A DNA stretch of 64,000 nucleotides from Diadema setosum (Eukaryota > Echinodermata > Echinoidea > Diadematoida > Diadematidae), in the NCBI GenBank assembly GCA_033980235.1, contig CM067069.1:15139828-15203827 (forward strand), in the 5' to 3' direction. Under the pieces are notes generated by a model, which ran no database searches, had not been told where the DNA came from, and saw nothing but the letters and a program-made list of their open reading frames with translations. The first letter of the stretch is position 1; each line of letters starts with the position of its first letter. Made by a program: the position numbers and the translations under genes. Shown here piece by piece: positions 24,800 through 39,400 of this stretch.

Positions 24800-25060
24800 A
24801 AAGAAGTAAGTGCCTGCATAATTTGATGTTGACACTCCCATTGCTGAATCCATTCTTTGCATGGGTCCAACACTATGGCTGTGTGGTCAATATCATGTAT
24901 GTAAAGGTCAGTGCCAAGCTTTTCCTTCGCTAAGTGGAACATGCTTTCATCTGTGTTTTCTCCCATGTGTTTCGGAATTCCAAACAGTCGTCCACAGTTC
25001 CTCAGCTTCGTTTACTTTCTGTTGAAGACAAACTGGGGTTTCCTCTTGACTCTCAAAGGT
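24800..25060 (-). pseudogene. Non-LTR retrotransposon ORF1-like remnant
   Basis: Minus strand reads RLFGIPKHMGENTDESMFHL then AKEKLGTDLYIHDID, and in a shifted frame SHSVG. This matches the pattern of L1/L2-type ORF1 RRM-like domains (N-L-R-I-x-G-I/V-P-E ... L..DID-RSHRVG). Frameshifted and short; no matching reverse transcriptase seen nearby. Confidence 0.45.
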
Positions 25061-26360
25061 GTTTCTCGAGAATATTGATTTGTTAATCTTTGTTCTTGTT
25101 TTTTATCTCAAGCGCGATGATTTTCAATTCATTCACAACAAACGGGTCTATCCTTTCAGTCCCTGGCAGGAAAAAATGCAAAGCCCCAACAAGGCACTGA
25201 AGAATACACAATATGCATAAGCAATATGAATGGATCAACTATGATGTCATAAATTTCAGGAATTTTTAGCTGCATGTGGTCACAGTGCATAGGACTATGC
25301 ATCGTTTTGCGAGAAGGAAGAAAATTCCAAAGTACATGTAGGAAGTTTCGCAGGATGTTTTGCTGCTAACTTTTTGATAAGTTTGCAGTTACACTCCTCT
25401 ATCTGACTGAGTGAAGCAATTTTAAATACAATGTACCAATTAGCGAAACTACAGTGTACGCCTAGATTAACGTGGCATTACTGCGCCTATTGTACCATGT
25501 GGAGTAACACCTCGCATTTGTGCATGTAGTCAGCAGCTGCTTTTAGCTCAGATTGCATTGTGAGATTATAAGTTCAAATGGAACAGAACCTATTGTAGAA
25601 TGAGTAGCGAAAATCCCATGATCTCATTGGTCGAGAGCTGGGTGTTGATTTTTACTGGCCACACGCTACCTCACAGAGGATAGCCACTGTAAACACGTTA
25701 TTGCATTCTTGTAGCAAGAGTTGGTGCACTGGTAGCAAAGGTTTATGCGCTTTAAAGCAAGTGTTCGCAGGTTCAGTAAGAGCATGGACCTACTTGTAGG
25801 TCCATGGTAAGAGACACCTATTGGCTAGACAACCATGCATCCTCACTTTTGCCATGCATCCAGTAATTACTGGATGCATTGTTTTTGTCATTGACAAGCC
25901 AAAAGGAAATGTATCCAATTATTTTCCATCAGAGTTTATGATAAAAAAGTGGTTTCTGGTAAGAAAATTGTCCTCTTTTGATATAAAACAGATGATGAGC
26001 ATGCTTTTTCGTGCATCAGTAGGTATAGTGTGCATGTGGTAACAATGGCATAGCTCAACTCACTTGGCTTGACCACTTGGGTTAAGCATTCCATAGTTGA
26101 CTTATGCACACAATTCCAACTGATGCACTCAGACCTGTGCATAATTTGTATATTAAAGTGTCTCATTTATTAGCTCTCTTACCATGCTTTTTAACCTGAT
26201 GACAAATTACCTATATTATTGCTCATTTCTAATAACTTTTGTCAGTGTTCTATACTTTCCATTTTATTTTGTGTTCTGTTTTCAGTATCTCTTGCAGGAA
26301 TACAATAATCTTTTGTAATTTATCAGACTATTTTCACAACCACGTAACGTGGATGAACAG
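25061..26360. other. No recognised gene
   Basis: Ordinary AT-rich intergenic sequence with short ORFs only. Confidence 0.4.
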
Positions 26361-26531
26361 GGCCCCGTTTCATAAAGTTGTTCGTAAAGTTACGAATGAC
26401 TTACGAACGACTGGTGATCAGTTCTTCTGGTGAATTATTGAAATTCTAGTAAGTATACCACATCGCAATTGATTACCAGTCGCTCGTAAGTTGTTTGTAA
26501 CTTTACGAACAGCTTTGTGAAACACCCCCCT
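26361..26531. repeat. Foldback element, CCCCGTTTCATAAAG type
   Basis: Left arm GGCCCCGTTTCATAAAGTTG with GTTCGTAAAGTTACGAA; right arm is its imperfect reverse complement ending GTGAAACACCCCCC. 171 bp, no ORF. Confidence 0.75.
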
Positions 26532-26860
26532 GGAGTGTAAATTATTGCCTGTTCTGAAGATTGGGTCCCCCCCCCCCCCCCCCTGTTTATTTGTCCATGC
26601 ATGGCAATTGATCTGACTTGTTAACTTGTATTTGTATCTGACAAGATTTTGTTATAAATGGAAATAAAACAAACAACAAATTTGGATTGAAATCAAACTT
26701 CACTTTGATTATTTCAGTCTTTCATTTCAGACAACACGCTGCTTTGTGGTGTTTATGTGTACATATATTGACTGTGCAAACTTCATTGTGGTTGCTTGAC
26801 AGTGTGCATAAATGATAATGGTAAGAACCTTAGAGGTAAATGTTCACTCTAGGTAGATAT

Positions 26861-27104
26861 TATTTCACTAAAATGTATGCGTGCTGATAGTGCTGAGTGT
26901 CTTTTGCCTGTCATAAAGTGACTATGCTTCAATATTCGGCACATTTGAGGACTTTTCAGAAAATCTCTTAAGAAGGTGGGGCTATTTCACTAAAATGTAT
27001 GCATGCTGATAGTGCTGAGTGTATTTTGCCTGTCATAAAGTGACTATGCTTCAATATTTGGCACATTTGAGGACTTTTCAGAAAATCTCTTAAGAAGGTG
27101 GGGC
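26861..27104. repeat. 122-bp tandem duplication
   Basis: Two head-to-tail copies starting TATTTCACTAAAATGTATGC and ending AAGAAGGTGGGGC, differing at only a few positions. Confidence 0.9.
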
Positions 27105-27188
27105 TTTCTTGTGAAAAACTCTAGACCAATTTGATTAAAATTATCAATGTGGTGCCAATGCTACCTCTGGAAGTTAAACACTAAGGCC

Positions 27189-27406
27189 CGAATTCACGAA
27201 GGTGGTCTAAATTTAAACTATGGTTTATGTATATTTCTTCTGCGTAGATATGATTGACAGATTGCGTACGCTAACAGGCATCCAGTAAAAAAAATGTGCA
27301 TTGATGCGCGCATGTATTTGTATGCCTATTTAACGCTTATTTTTCATAGACCATGGTCTAAATTTGTACCACGGTCTAAGTTTAAACCACCTTTGTGAAT
27401 TCGGGC
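27189..27406. repeat. Foldback element of the GCCCGAATTCACG family
   Basis: Same termini as the copy at 42899, with CTAAG on the left and CTAAA on the right as probable target duplication. Centre differs from the 42899 copy. Confidence 0.75.
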
Positions 27407-27814
27407 CTAAATGGCAGATATTTCTAATCTCTCATCACAAAATTTTGCATACAAGAAAAAATATGATCTCCACAGGAGTACAATTACTAATAGGTGTCAT
27501 TAGTAAGGTCACTTCTGTACACCAGCATGGTTCCACCAGACCCAATGTACTTCAACATATGACATCATTTGTAATAGGTCACATATGGAGATGGAGCAAG
27601 TTTTATATTTCAATAGTTTATTCTTTATATACTTTAGGTATACATTGTCACAGTGAACATACATCATGTTCATTTCCATTGTCAGTACAACAAAATACAA
27701 TATATATCATACTCCTACAATGATGCACACACCGTGCTAAATAGTTCAAGACATGGAATGCATCATGTTATATAACGGTGAACAAGTTTACAAATATGGT
27801 CAATTTACCTTATA

Positions 27815-27949
27815 CAATCAACCTTGCATAAGTCAAATAATCCCCGAAGTCAAAAGTTCTCTTCTCTTTATATTCTATTAATTCTAATCCTTGATAAGTC
27901 AAAGCTATATTCTCAGTCCAAATAAATTCGACTTGAGCAAGGTTGACTG
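27815..27949. mobile_element. TA-flanked pogo-like MITE
   Basis: 135 bp, ends CAATCAACCTTGCATAAGTC and GACTTGAGCAAGGTTGACTG, flanked by TA on both sides. Confidence 0.7.
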
Positions 27950-28603
27950 TATGTCTAAAAATACTTCATGAACATCAACACACATTGCAGTATTATGAGG
28001 GCTGAAAAGCCATATTCTTGGTGGAAAAACAGCATTTTTACTTATCCTGCAACAGACATGTGTAGTGATCCATTTAGGATAAGCCTCATTTCCAAGAAAC
28101 CTGCAGTATATACATACATTTTTTTTTTTTGGGGGGGGGTACGAAATACTGCCCCAAAAAAGTACCAGCTGGCATCTTTATTGATGTCAAGTCTTGGTGT
28201 GAAACTGTTGGTTTTAGAAAGCAATGAATTATTCTTCTTCCATAAGAACAATACTCTTAACCTTTATCAATTTTCAAAGGCTATATCATTTATTTTTTTT
28301 TTCTTGTCCTGGTAAGGGGTATCAGGAACCCCTACATCCTAATGAAGGCTTTGCCTCTTAATTTTGACAGTCATTAAAATGCAATTAAAATTCATTTCAA
28401 GAGAAATTGTCTCTTTGCTCCTTGAAATTCTGCTTTTATCAAGCATACATACTGACTGACAAATCAAAGCAAATTTCATGTACTTTCGTGTCTATAAAAA
28501 TTCTCTCTGCAGTCATGTACGAGCATTTTGAGTTGATGGATGGCAGCTTTACATGATATCACATTCAAAAATAGCACACTGGCTTAATCACACAAAACCA
28601 ATA

Positions 28604-29044
28604 CTGTAAAAGTGGTTTCTTTCGCGGTGGTTTTATTTTCGCACTTTTCATGCTTTGAGGTTGAACCGTGAATCTAGCATCACGCGAAAATGTTTTGAAA
28701 AGTCGCGCGAAATTAACCACGCAAGGAAATGTTTTGAATGCGCCGCTTGTTACAATGCTATTGTGCACATGCACACATAAAGATTCCGCGCAATGTAGGT
28801 ACAAGCATGTTATAAAGTGCTCGAGAGACGGGATTTCAAGTAAGCTTGCATTTAATTTTAATTTCTATTAGATAGATAAAAGAATAATTGGATTATAGTT
28901 TGGGTTTTCATGTGCAAAATAAAACAGTCTTTGCTGACTGTGAATTCACAGATTTTGCTGACCGCGAATTTAAACACACGCGAAAAAGTTGGCACCGATG
29001 GAAACCGTGAAAGTATCTGTACGCGAAAGAAACCACTTTTACAG
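28604..29044. mobile_element. TA-flanked MITE with 23-bp perfect TIRs
   Basis: Starts CTGTAAAAGTGGTTTCTTTC (then GCG) and ends with the exact reverse complement; TA on both sides. Interior holds repeated CGCGAA motifs. A decayed relative with GCGAA motifs lies at about 31098-31290. Confidence 0.8.
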
Positions 29045-30384
29045 TATATCATTATCAATACCTCACAGAACTTAAACTTCATTAAACCACCTTTTTATAT
29101 TAAAAGAAATTACTCCCTCTCTTCTTGATCATCACAGACAAATATCTGCATTTCGAGACATACTGATGCATCATCTAGTACAGAATATAAAAACAGAAAT
29201 ACTTCTAATACATATAAATGTAGTACTTATTACACAAGGTCTATAAATTGATCAGGCATGAACAAAGAACAGCTGTTTCGACTGCATGCAGAGCGTGTGA
29301 GCCAAGTCAGAGCTGAGAAAATAACTAGGAAATATGACTGAATAATCACTTTGAAATTATAAACAAATTGGCCACTCTGAAGCCAGTTGCACTGCAGGAC
29401 TATCATTCACTATAACAATAGATGTGAAAACAAAAAGCATATTGTCTCAAGATATTACAAACAGTAACAAATTAACAATAATGCATGTCTATGGTATGAC
29501 TTTTAAAGGTAATCCCCATTATTTGGTCAAGTTGACAATTAAAAGGGAAATTTTATTCAGTTTTGTGTGCAGGTCACAGCAAGAGCTTGTACTGCAGTGG
29601 CACTATTGCCAAGTTTCATTTAGAAATTTTGAAAGGCATCAATTTTGTGAAATCAAGTGAGACTTTAATAAGTTCCATAACATTCTTTTTTCATGTCTGA
29701 TTTGAAGAATGAATATTTCCCTGTTCTGTCAGCTTGATTTTGCTCTACACATCAGAAGTCAACTTGAAAAGGGCGTAGCATGTCACTTGGGGGTCTCAGA
29801 GAAAACTCCATGAAGAGTTTCCATTAACGACTTGACAAAAAGTGGAAGGATTTCTTTGGGAGATGGGAGAATGGTGCCTAATTATGTCTATGGCAAAGAT
29901 GATAATGCCATATATGATGGCATGTAAACCAAATAGAACCTTCAGTCTCTATAGATATGCAGACTGAGAGACATGCAAACATGTTTGAAGGTCACGAATG
30001 ATCATTTGAGCCATTGTGACAGCACCTTGAGATAATGTAAAACTTCATGGCTTTGAAACGGCTCAACCTGCACTCCAAAGTAGCCTCTGATAATAAATCA
30101 CTCTTAATTAACAGGTCAATTTCTTTCCACACTGAGCACAAAAGGGGGGTTGGGGAGACAGAGAAAGGAAAGAAAACTCATATTGCTTGTATTCTCTCAT
30201 ATGCTGTTCAAACATGTGGGCATGAAAATACACATTCTCGTCTAAAATACATATGCACAAAGAAATACATAGCTACACTTTACACTTTCTCATATCTAAG
30301 TTCAGACACTTGACACAAGTTGAGACGATTTCATAAATAAGTCTTCTGGAAAGTTATTTCCTGTCATAACATGCCATGCAGCAA
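29045..30384 (-). other. Probable AP3M 3' UTR and downstream flank
   Basis: Lies directly after the AP3M stop on the minus strand. No other gene recognised; the transcript end cannot be placed from sequence alone. Confidence 0.35.
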
Positions 30385-30450
30385 TCATGTCCGGACTTGG
30401 AATTTGCCAGCTCTTGTCAGGTACTTGACTCCTTTGAAGGGTTTGTATTT
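30385..30450 (-). CDS. AP3M: AP3M coding exon 13 with stop
   Basis: Encodes KYKPFKGVKYLTRAGKFQVR plus T and TGA, the invariant C-terminus of mu3 chains. Acceptor TATAAAACAG. The 3' UTR end is not resolved. Confidence 0.95.
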   Translation of the reverse strand, partial: KYKPFKGVKYLTRAGKFQVRT

Positions 30451-33400
30451 CTGTTTTATAGAGAAAGAGATAGAAACAAATATCACTCACACTTCGATAT
30501 CAATAGACGTGTCACATTTACAATCAGATCTACAGAAAGAAGTTGAACTCCTTTGACAACTTGAAGGTAGAACTGTTTCTTAGAGTGTATTGAGAATAAT
30601 CTGTCTGACATTTGTGCGACAGATTGGTCATTCCATTTTCACCAAGCAGCTTATATCAGTACAGCTGTCAACTTTTATTTCGCCATCATGAGCTTACACA
30701 TAATAGTACATATAATTTTCTTTACAGATTTAGAACAATAATATTTTTTCCAGTTCTGAATGACAAGACAGACCCCTTTGTCACAAGTCTAACCATAACA
30801 TATCCACTAAATATCCTGATATTTGGTGGCAAAACTTTACACTTTGGATCATAATTTAGATAACAAGACAAAAACGAACCTTTTCATCACAGTGGTATTT
30901 TTTTTTCTGAATATCTATGAACAAACACATATTATTCCTTTAGACAATGCTGTTCATCTTACATGCACACCCTAACAACTAAATGTTGCATTTTTGTGTG
31001 TGGGAAACTTTGTGATGTGATTAAGACCAACATTGAAGTACCATGGATTGTAAGATAATAAATCCTAAATTTGATGAAAAAGGGGGAAAAAAATGAATAC
31101 TGTAAAACCAGAAAATCAGTTTGTGTGCACTTTAATTTCATGAATTTCGCGAGAGCCAAGATTCGCGAAGTCAAAATGCATGTGAGAGTTCTCATGTACA
31201 CTATATGGAATGCCAATGGCAATTCGTGAAAATTTCATGCTGCAAAAAAAGCCTCCAGCTCCAAGTCGCGAAAATCTCATGCTGAGAAAATATCTTGCTT
31301 TACAGCCAACAAACACATAAAAAACCTCTCGACTGATCTCACCTCTCCATACATGTCCAGTCGGTTGACCTTTAACCCCGAGATAGCCAGCTGGTTGATA
31401 GAGAACTGCACCTGTAGGACATGAGATCATGCGACTACCATTGTGAGCTACATTGTATATGGGCAATTCCGCAGTTAGGTGGACATGACATGGATAAAAG
31501 AAATGTGCCTCTTTATCTTACCCTTTAATCTAGGTATCAACTAATGCCATGGATGTTCACCAATCATTAGGGTCTTTCAAATTCAGTAGATTTTATTTTT
31601 CGTATTTATTGATTTTGCGAGATCTACAACCATCATTTAAAATGTACATGTGGGACTGGGGATGCTGAAATTCACTTAAATGCAAATTACAGTGGGTTCC
31701 TTTGAAATTTTTTCCTCAAAGTTTTGCTAAAGGGTAAAAGATGAATACATTTAAATACTCCAGAAGTCATGTGACATTTTGTCAATTACAAAAGGGTGAA
31801 ATGACCTGCGGAATTACTCCGGACAAATGTAACGTTACTAACCATAACGTTACTAACCATGCTTTTGGGGGTCTAGCTAAAAAATTATCGGTCGAACTGC
31901 TAAAAAAATTTGCATGAACATTTGTCATGATGCTATAATTGAAATTAATGCAACACTTTGTTTGAAGTAACTTGAATTTTTGCACACTTTTTGTTACAAG
32001 ACATTGATTTTTTTGTCATGTCCTTTTTTCGTAACGTTACTAACCAGCCCTTTAAGTTGCTATAGCAATTCTAATATTTTTTGGATTGTGTTCATTCTTT
32101 TCTGCATCATAAACCTGGCAGGGATGAACATGTTTTTGACATAATTTTGACTTGAAATGAATAAATGGTAATTTAGTGGTAAAAACAAATATCTAAATTT
32201 GTTCAAATGTAACGTTACTAACCGCGGAATTGCCCATATGATAATCACTGTTTCTATGCTTGCAAATGAGGGTTTGAATGATTATCACATACAGGTCACT
32301 GCATCTAGCAAAAAATGTGAGAATAGCATTTCAACATTAGGCATTTACACGCCTGCCAACTCTAAAATTCAATGAATAATTATAACTGGGAGAAAACTAT
32401 GCAAGAATAGGAATTTTCACCCTTTTCCCATACATCACTATTAGCAAGTATCGACAGAAACAGGAACTCAAGTTTGAATGAAGCTTCTTCTTTCCTAGGG
32501 TAATGGAATGCTCCTATTAAATGGGAACAGTTGGCAGGTACGCATTTCATCAATAGATAAGATAGGTGTAATACAGAGTTGCAGATTGCATATCAGAGTA
32601 TTGATCGAGGTCTATGAGGCTATGTGTACCTCGATGGTTAGGACAATAGCTGCATCATTCCACAACAATATCAGGAATGCTTTGCTCTCCTCAATCTGCC
32701 AAAAGTATTTTACAAGGCAGATTTTAACTTAACCCGTTGAGGACGGGCTGATTTTGCTACAACACGCATTTCTCATAAATACTTGCCCAAGTATACTCGG
32801 GACTCCTCCTCAATGGGTTAAGAAGGAAAATATGGTGATGCACTGTGCAGGGAAAGAGAAGCAGGCACAAATGACAAGCACTGGTACTTTTCCCTATCAA
32901 CTGCTACAACACACAGCTTGCAGAGATACCCAAAAACTGAGGAATCTTACATTGATGGTTGGATTGGCCTCCGGAGGGGGGACACCGGACTGTAGTGACA
33001 TCTGAAGGATGGAAAACAATATTTGTCCCTCATTAGAATAACATTTGCAAACATTAAGAGATGGAGCTCCCTTGAAAAATCCAAAGGGGAGTACAAAGAT
33101 GGCACACTTGTGTGTGGGGGGGGGGGGGGGGGAGGGAGGGGGGATCACAATCACAATGTTTGAGCAGTTTGTCACATGGTAGTCAAAAGGCTGGTCATCA
33201 TAATAGTAATCATGAAGAACAAACAAAAGAATCATTATGATTTCTATTTTCAGTATCCTTAAGCATGTGAGTCGAATGAAATAGCAATAAGTTATAAGAC
33301 CAGCAAGAGTCACAAAGCAAGATGCATATGAAGTTTTGTAGCTATTCATTTGAATTCACAACTGCATTGAACCTGAAATATCTACAGCAATATCAAACTT

Positions 33401-36400
33401 CAAAACCATTTCTATTGCACTAAATGATGTACAATCATCTCTTTTTTTGCAAACTAACACTGCTTTCAAAAATGTATACAAAAGGGCTCTATAAGGAGAA
33501 TTATCATATCAGATGACTTTCAGAAAGGAAATACAAGTCTCATGGAGAGAATAGCATTTCTATTCTAAAGAGATTTCAAAAAATGTGCTGCACTTACTGA
33601 TCCCTTGATGCTGGGTATCTTCTGTGGGTTGATCTTGCCGACTTCCCACGACATCACCTTGGCAACGGGATCGAAGCTGTAGGAGCCCTGCGTTGGGGTC
33701 AGCGTCATGTTCAGAACTTGCTTCGGAAGGTCACAGGTTATGACGACATTTTCGACCTGAGCAGGGAAGAAGAGAGTTTGATTGAGTCACCAATGACCTA
33801 CATGCCAACCTAGAAAATGGGCACTGGACCACTCGACCATTTGTGTGATAACTAGCTTACACTGATCTCCTACCAAGATACCGTTTTCTAGTCAGAAGGG
33901 AATTAATAACAGCAACATCATATGATAGTGTTTAAGCAATGCCAAAGATACTAAACAACCCTTTGGTTTTAACTGCTTCAAAACTTTAACTTCCCTTTGG
34001 CATTTAATTTCATCACATCAGCTACTATTAGACAATGCACATATGGGCAATTCCGCGGTTAGTAACGTTACATTTGAACAAATTTAGATATTTGTTTTTA
34101 CCACTAAATTACCATTTATTCACTTCAAGTCAAAATTATGTTAAAAACATGTTCATCCTTCCCAGGTTTATGATACAGAAAAGAATGAACACAATCCAAG
34201 AAATATTAGAATTGCTATAGCAACTTCAAGGGCTGGTTAGTAACGTTACGAAAAAAGGACATGACAAAAAAATCAATGTCTTGTAACAAAAAGTGTGCAA
34301 AAATTCAAGTTACTTCAAACAAAGTGTTGCATTAATTTTAATTATTGCATCATGACAAATGTTCATGCAAATTTTTTTAGCAGTTCGACCGATAATTTTT
34401 TAGCTAGACCCCCAAAAGCATGGTTAGTAACGTTACGGTTATTAACGTTATGGTTAGTAACGTTACATTTGTCCGGAGTAATTCCGCAGGTCATTTCACC
34501 CTTTTGTAATTGACAAAATGTCACATGACTTCTGGAGTATTTAAATGTATTTATCTTTTACCCTTTAGCAAAACTTTGAGGAAAAAATTTCAAAGGAACC
34601 CACTGTAATTTGCATTTAAGTGAATTTCAGCGTCCCCAGTCCCACATGTACATTTTAAATGATGGTTTTAGATCTCACAAAATCAATGAATACGAAAAAT
34701 AAAATCTACTGAATTTGAAAGACCCTAATGATTGGTGAACATCCATGGCATTAGTTGATACCTAGATTAAAGGGTAAGATAAAGAGGCACATTTCTTTTA
34801 TCCATGTCATGTCCACCTAACTGCGGAATTGCCCATATGCAAATTTCTTCATACCAGGAAGATTTAAAAAAAAAAAAAATCATGTTTGGATGAATCTGCA
34901 CACTTTTGTTATCGTTAAATGCTTCACAAACGTCAAACACTAAACTAGATGAGTTCTCTAAACATTTGCATGGTGAAATTTCCAGCTCCGTTAATTTGTG
35001 GTGAATCCCATGGATTCTTTTTTTTGGGATACCTACTTATTTAAAGATTTTACCAATATATTCTGGTATTCATCAGGATGGGCATGTTGTTGGTGAGTAG
35101 CCTATATGCAGAGTCCTCCCATAACAATGAACATGGTTATAATGAAATTTCTTTACGACAAAGTAAAAACTCGGGTCCAAAACTTATTATCATGACAGCC
35201 ATTTCTGAAAAATTTTCCCTTCGGTTATACAGTTGAACCTCTCGTATCCGGACAAGTCGGGACCGGGGCTCATCCGGATAAGGGATTTGGCCGGATACGG
35301 GAGACTCAATGCTTTATACATGTACATATACATACACATGTACTGATGTAGCCCATTGTAGTGCTACATGTAGTAATGTGTATACTGCAACCTTTTCATT
35401 GTTACATTTGGGGATGTTTCGGGATGTTGAAATGTCTGAAGGTAAGCAATTTGGAAGGAAATTTGATGCAATGTATGTTAATCATATTGGAAGTTGTAAT
35501 TCATGTGTGTTTGGGTAGGAGTTCTCAAGGAGTTGGGAATCCCCCTTTCTTCCCGTAATTATTAAAAAAAAAAAATCACGGCGAGATTGCGTCCGGATAA
35601 AGGGAGGCCGGATAATAGAGGTTCAACTGTAACAAAATTTAAAGGGGAAGGCTAGTAACCGATCAGTGGGAATCAGTAGGAATCCTGAGGGATGATTGTT
35701 CCAATCCTTGTGGGATTCATCTAAGAGTACATTATATATCTACTGTTGTGTGAAAATTATTTGCTTCAGAACGGTCTCATATTCAAGTAATGTGCAGATT
35801 AATGCCCCATCACTGACCAGGCACGCTAACCTGGAAACATTTAACTGCACATTACTTGAATATGAGACCTTTCTGAAGCAAATAATTTTCACACAACAAT
35901 AGTACTCTTAAATGAATCCCACAAGGATTGGAACAATCATCCTCCAGTATTCCCACTGATTCCCACTGTTCAGTTACTAGCCTTCCCCTTGAATACAATG
36001 AAAGAAAACTGTCAATCCTAATGAATTCCTGACAATGGAAGTCACCTGTAGATACTGCAAGTGGAAGATTGCCTGTCACAAGAAAAAAATGCACTTGGAA
36101 AAGAATTTATGCTAGGCACCACAAACCAGCGAAGCTGTAGACAAGATATTCCAATACTTACTGTCTTTCCCATGGTCTGCTTTGGTCCCACCATCACCTC
36201 AAATCTTCCCGATGTCTCTCTGATCATAATGTTTGGCTTTACATACACTGGAATGGCAGTGAGACTGGCAAACAGAAAGTATGAAAATGAGGGATAATGT
36301 TTACTTTACATACAAACTTAAAAAACAACAACAACAACAACAACAAACAGATACAGTGAGCTTATATTTTTAAATGGATCTTTTTTCTTCTTTTTTTCAC

Positions 36401-39400
36401 CAGTGTTTCATATCTAAAGCAAACTGAGAGCTGCTAAAATGGGTAAAACCTCTCAAAAAACAAAAGTGGCCATTTGATGGAAATGCCAGCACAAGGCAAG
36501 TATGATTTAAACAAAAACATTGGAAAGTAATATTTTCACTAGCAGAGTAATGATGGAAATATTATGTTACTTAACGGGGGGGGGGGGTGAAATCTACAAA
36601 TGTCACACATCTTTTATATTCACATGCTCACATTGGCATAAAAAACTGGGAATTTGCGATTTCATTTCTTTCTTCATTTTTTTAATGTATAATAATTTTG
36701 GATGTGCTATTACATGCTACAGTAATCACAAATTTACTATCATTATGATTGAAAATCACACCATACAAAAGTCAGCCAAAGCATGAAACAATTTTTTTTT
36801 TCCTGTTGATGATTCTCTCTGCAGATGGAGGCTGTAATCTCATTTTTTTTTTTTTTTTTTTATGAACAATGTACTTGTTTATACAGTATCATGTCATTAA
36901 ATTTTGTTGGTATTGAATTGGTGGTTTTGAGTAGGTAAATGTCTCTGGGATATCATTCAGTAACATGGACACAGTGATACACTACTGTGTCACAAATGTA
37001 CACACAAGTAGTAATGTACATGTATCAAGGCTGTATGCATGGGTGTTTAATGTGTATGTACACAGGTAGACCAGATTAATGGAGAACATTCTATATGATA
37101 TTAGATGTAGTACATACAGGCTGACCAGATCAGTGGAGAATTTTCTACATGGTATACAATGTAGCTACAGTACATGTATGCATGTGACAGGAAATACATT
37201 ATAGCTCACTCAATCTAGAATGATTTAACCCATTCCAGAAAATTCTAGGAAGTGCTGGCTGAGTGAGGCACTGCCCTTGTAGCCCAATGTGATTGGTAGT
37301 TAATTTTGGCAATGATGTTATGCACATTGTTAGGCAGTGAGTCATCCAGGATTCCTGGAATTTGGACTTGCTAGTATGTTCAGGTATGTAGCCCCAGGTT
37401 GGAGAAAATTACAGAATGTACTAGAAAGGGGTGAATGGATAGTATATAAGCAGGAGGAATTCTGAGGTAGGCAGAGTACCCAACACCTCTGCTCTGAGAG
37501 TTACGTCACTTCTGGCTCTGAAGCGACTTGTTATAGTCAGTCCTGTGTTACCTGCTGACCTGCTATACAAATTGTGTTTGTGGAGATAAGGCCTGGAAGA
37601 CATTTTGCCTGCAGAGAATTAATTTGCCTACATTGGAGATAGACTCCATATTTTAGTGTCCACGGACATTGTTACGGCAAAGCTGTGACGGGCTGGATTC
37701 CTTGCTGGACATTATAAAGTGAATCATCATTCAACGCATCGACTCGACGTGGTCGTCGTAACATTGGATTCTGCACATTTCGCTGTGGACCTATACCCTG
37801 GATTTATAACGTGGATTATTGCAACCAGTGCCTCTGAATTTACGTTGGAGGAATCATTCATCGGTGCATCAAGGACCATTCATTTGTGTGTCGAACATCG
37901 TATCTGGACATCACCAGGGGACTATGTGAACATCGTCATTATCAGATTTTGGACTGTAACACGTGTAAGTGATTCCATTTCCGAGTTATAATTGTTTCTA
38001 TTGATCATTATTGTACTGATGTGAAAACCGATTACGAGTCTGTACCCACAATATCACTGATAATAAACCGCCTGAACATTAGTTGATTGTTTCTTTTGTG
38101 CGATCATTCTCAGAGTGATTTTGGTCGTAACAACTGAGAAAGGAGTGATTGCAGACAGGGCTGAAACAAGTTTATACTACACTCACTTGGAAGCTCCTAT
38201 GTGATAGGACAGCAGTCTGAAGTTACCATCGGGAGGGACAAATGACAGAACTCTCTCTGACTGAAATAAGGAAAGAAAACATATAACATTTACACTTTAA
38301 TACAGTCTATCATTTTGCAATATATCTGGCATGTGCAAACCCACCTCACCAGCATAACAATATATCAAGTTACAAAGGATTTATTTATTTCATGTATTTT
38401 ATATCATATTATTTCCACATCTGGTGAATAAAAACCCGATTATCAAACATTAACGATTTCATACTTCACTTTCGACCAGTACAAAGATTAAAACATACTT
38501 GTACAGGCAAGCTAAGTTTGCTATGCACAACATTCATGTCACACATTAAAGCTATAACTGGTATCATAAATGCACAATTTCCTCTAAAAACTCAGGAACT
38601 GTACTATTCTCAACATCAAAACTCCAAATGTCTTAGGATTCTGCAAAAAATACACATATTTTGCAATGGACAATCAACCAACTGACTGACCAACTGACCG
38701 CCCACCTGGCCATCCGACCTCAGAGTGATTCCTATATACACCCATACACACTATGTGTGGGTGGGGGTATAAAAAAACCCCAAAAAACACACACACTGAA
38801 GCTATAACTGGTAAAGCATAAATAAGCCAGTTCGTAATTAGCTCATGTACACCTTGGTACAAATGACCTTTCTTTTTTCTCAGTTGGTTAGGCACTTCAC
38901 TTGTTTTCAAAACGGCATAATGCATAAGCTGCCCAACATAACAATTTATGGAATTTGTGTTCAAAGTATGAACTTGTGTTTAGACCAGGTGACCAGAATA
39001 GTCCGTCAGTTGACACTTTAGCAGGCATCTAATTCATTGTTTCCTATTGAATGCAATAACAACCGTTTTCTTTTGATATTGCCAACCACCAGGCTTGCTG
39101 TCAGGTGGATGTGCTGGCAAACACTATTCAGATAAGGATTACATAAATAATCATTACATCACAGATGCTGATCTCAGTGAATTAATAAACCAAAATGCCT
39201 GTTGGTACAAATGACCTTTTTCTGCTCATGCGCAAAGTGGATTCATGAACTGGTCTATTCCTCCAAAAACTCAGAACTGTACTATCTTCAACACCAAAAC
39301 TCAACCTGTCTTAGGATATTGCAAAACAATTGTGACCGCCTTTAATGCGGAGAGGTTCATGGCACATAGGACTCACCTCCCATCTCTTGTATCGAACACA

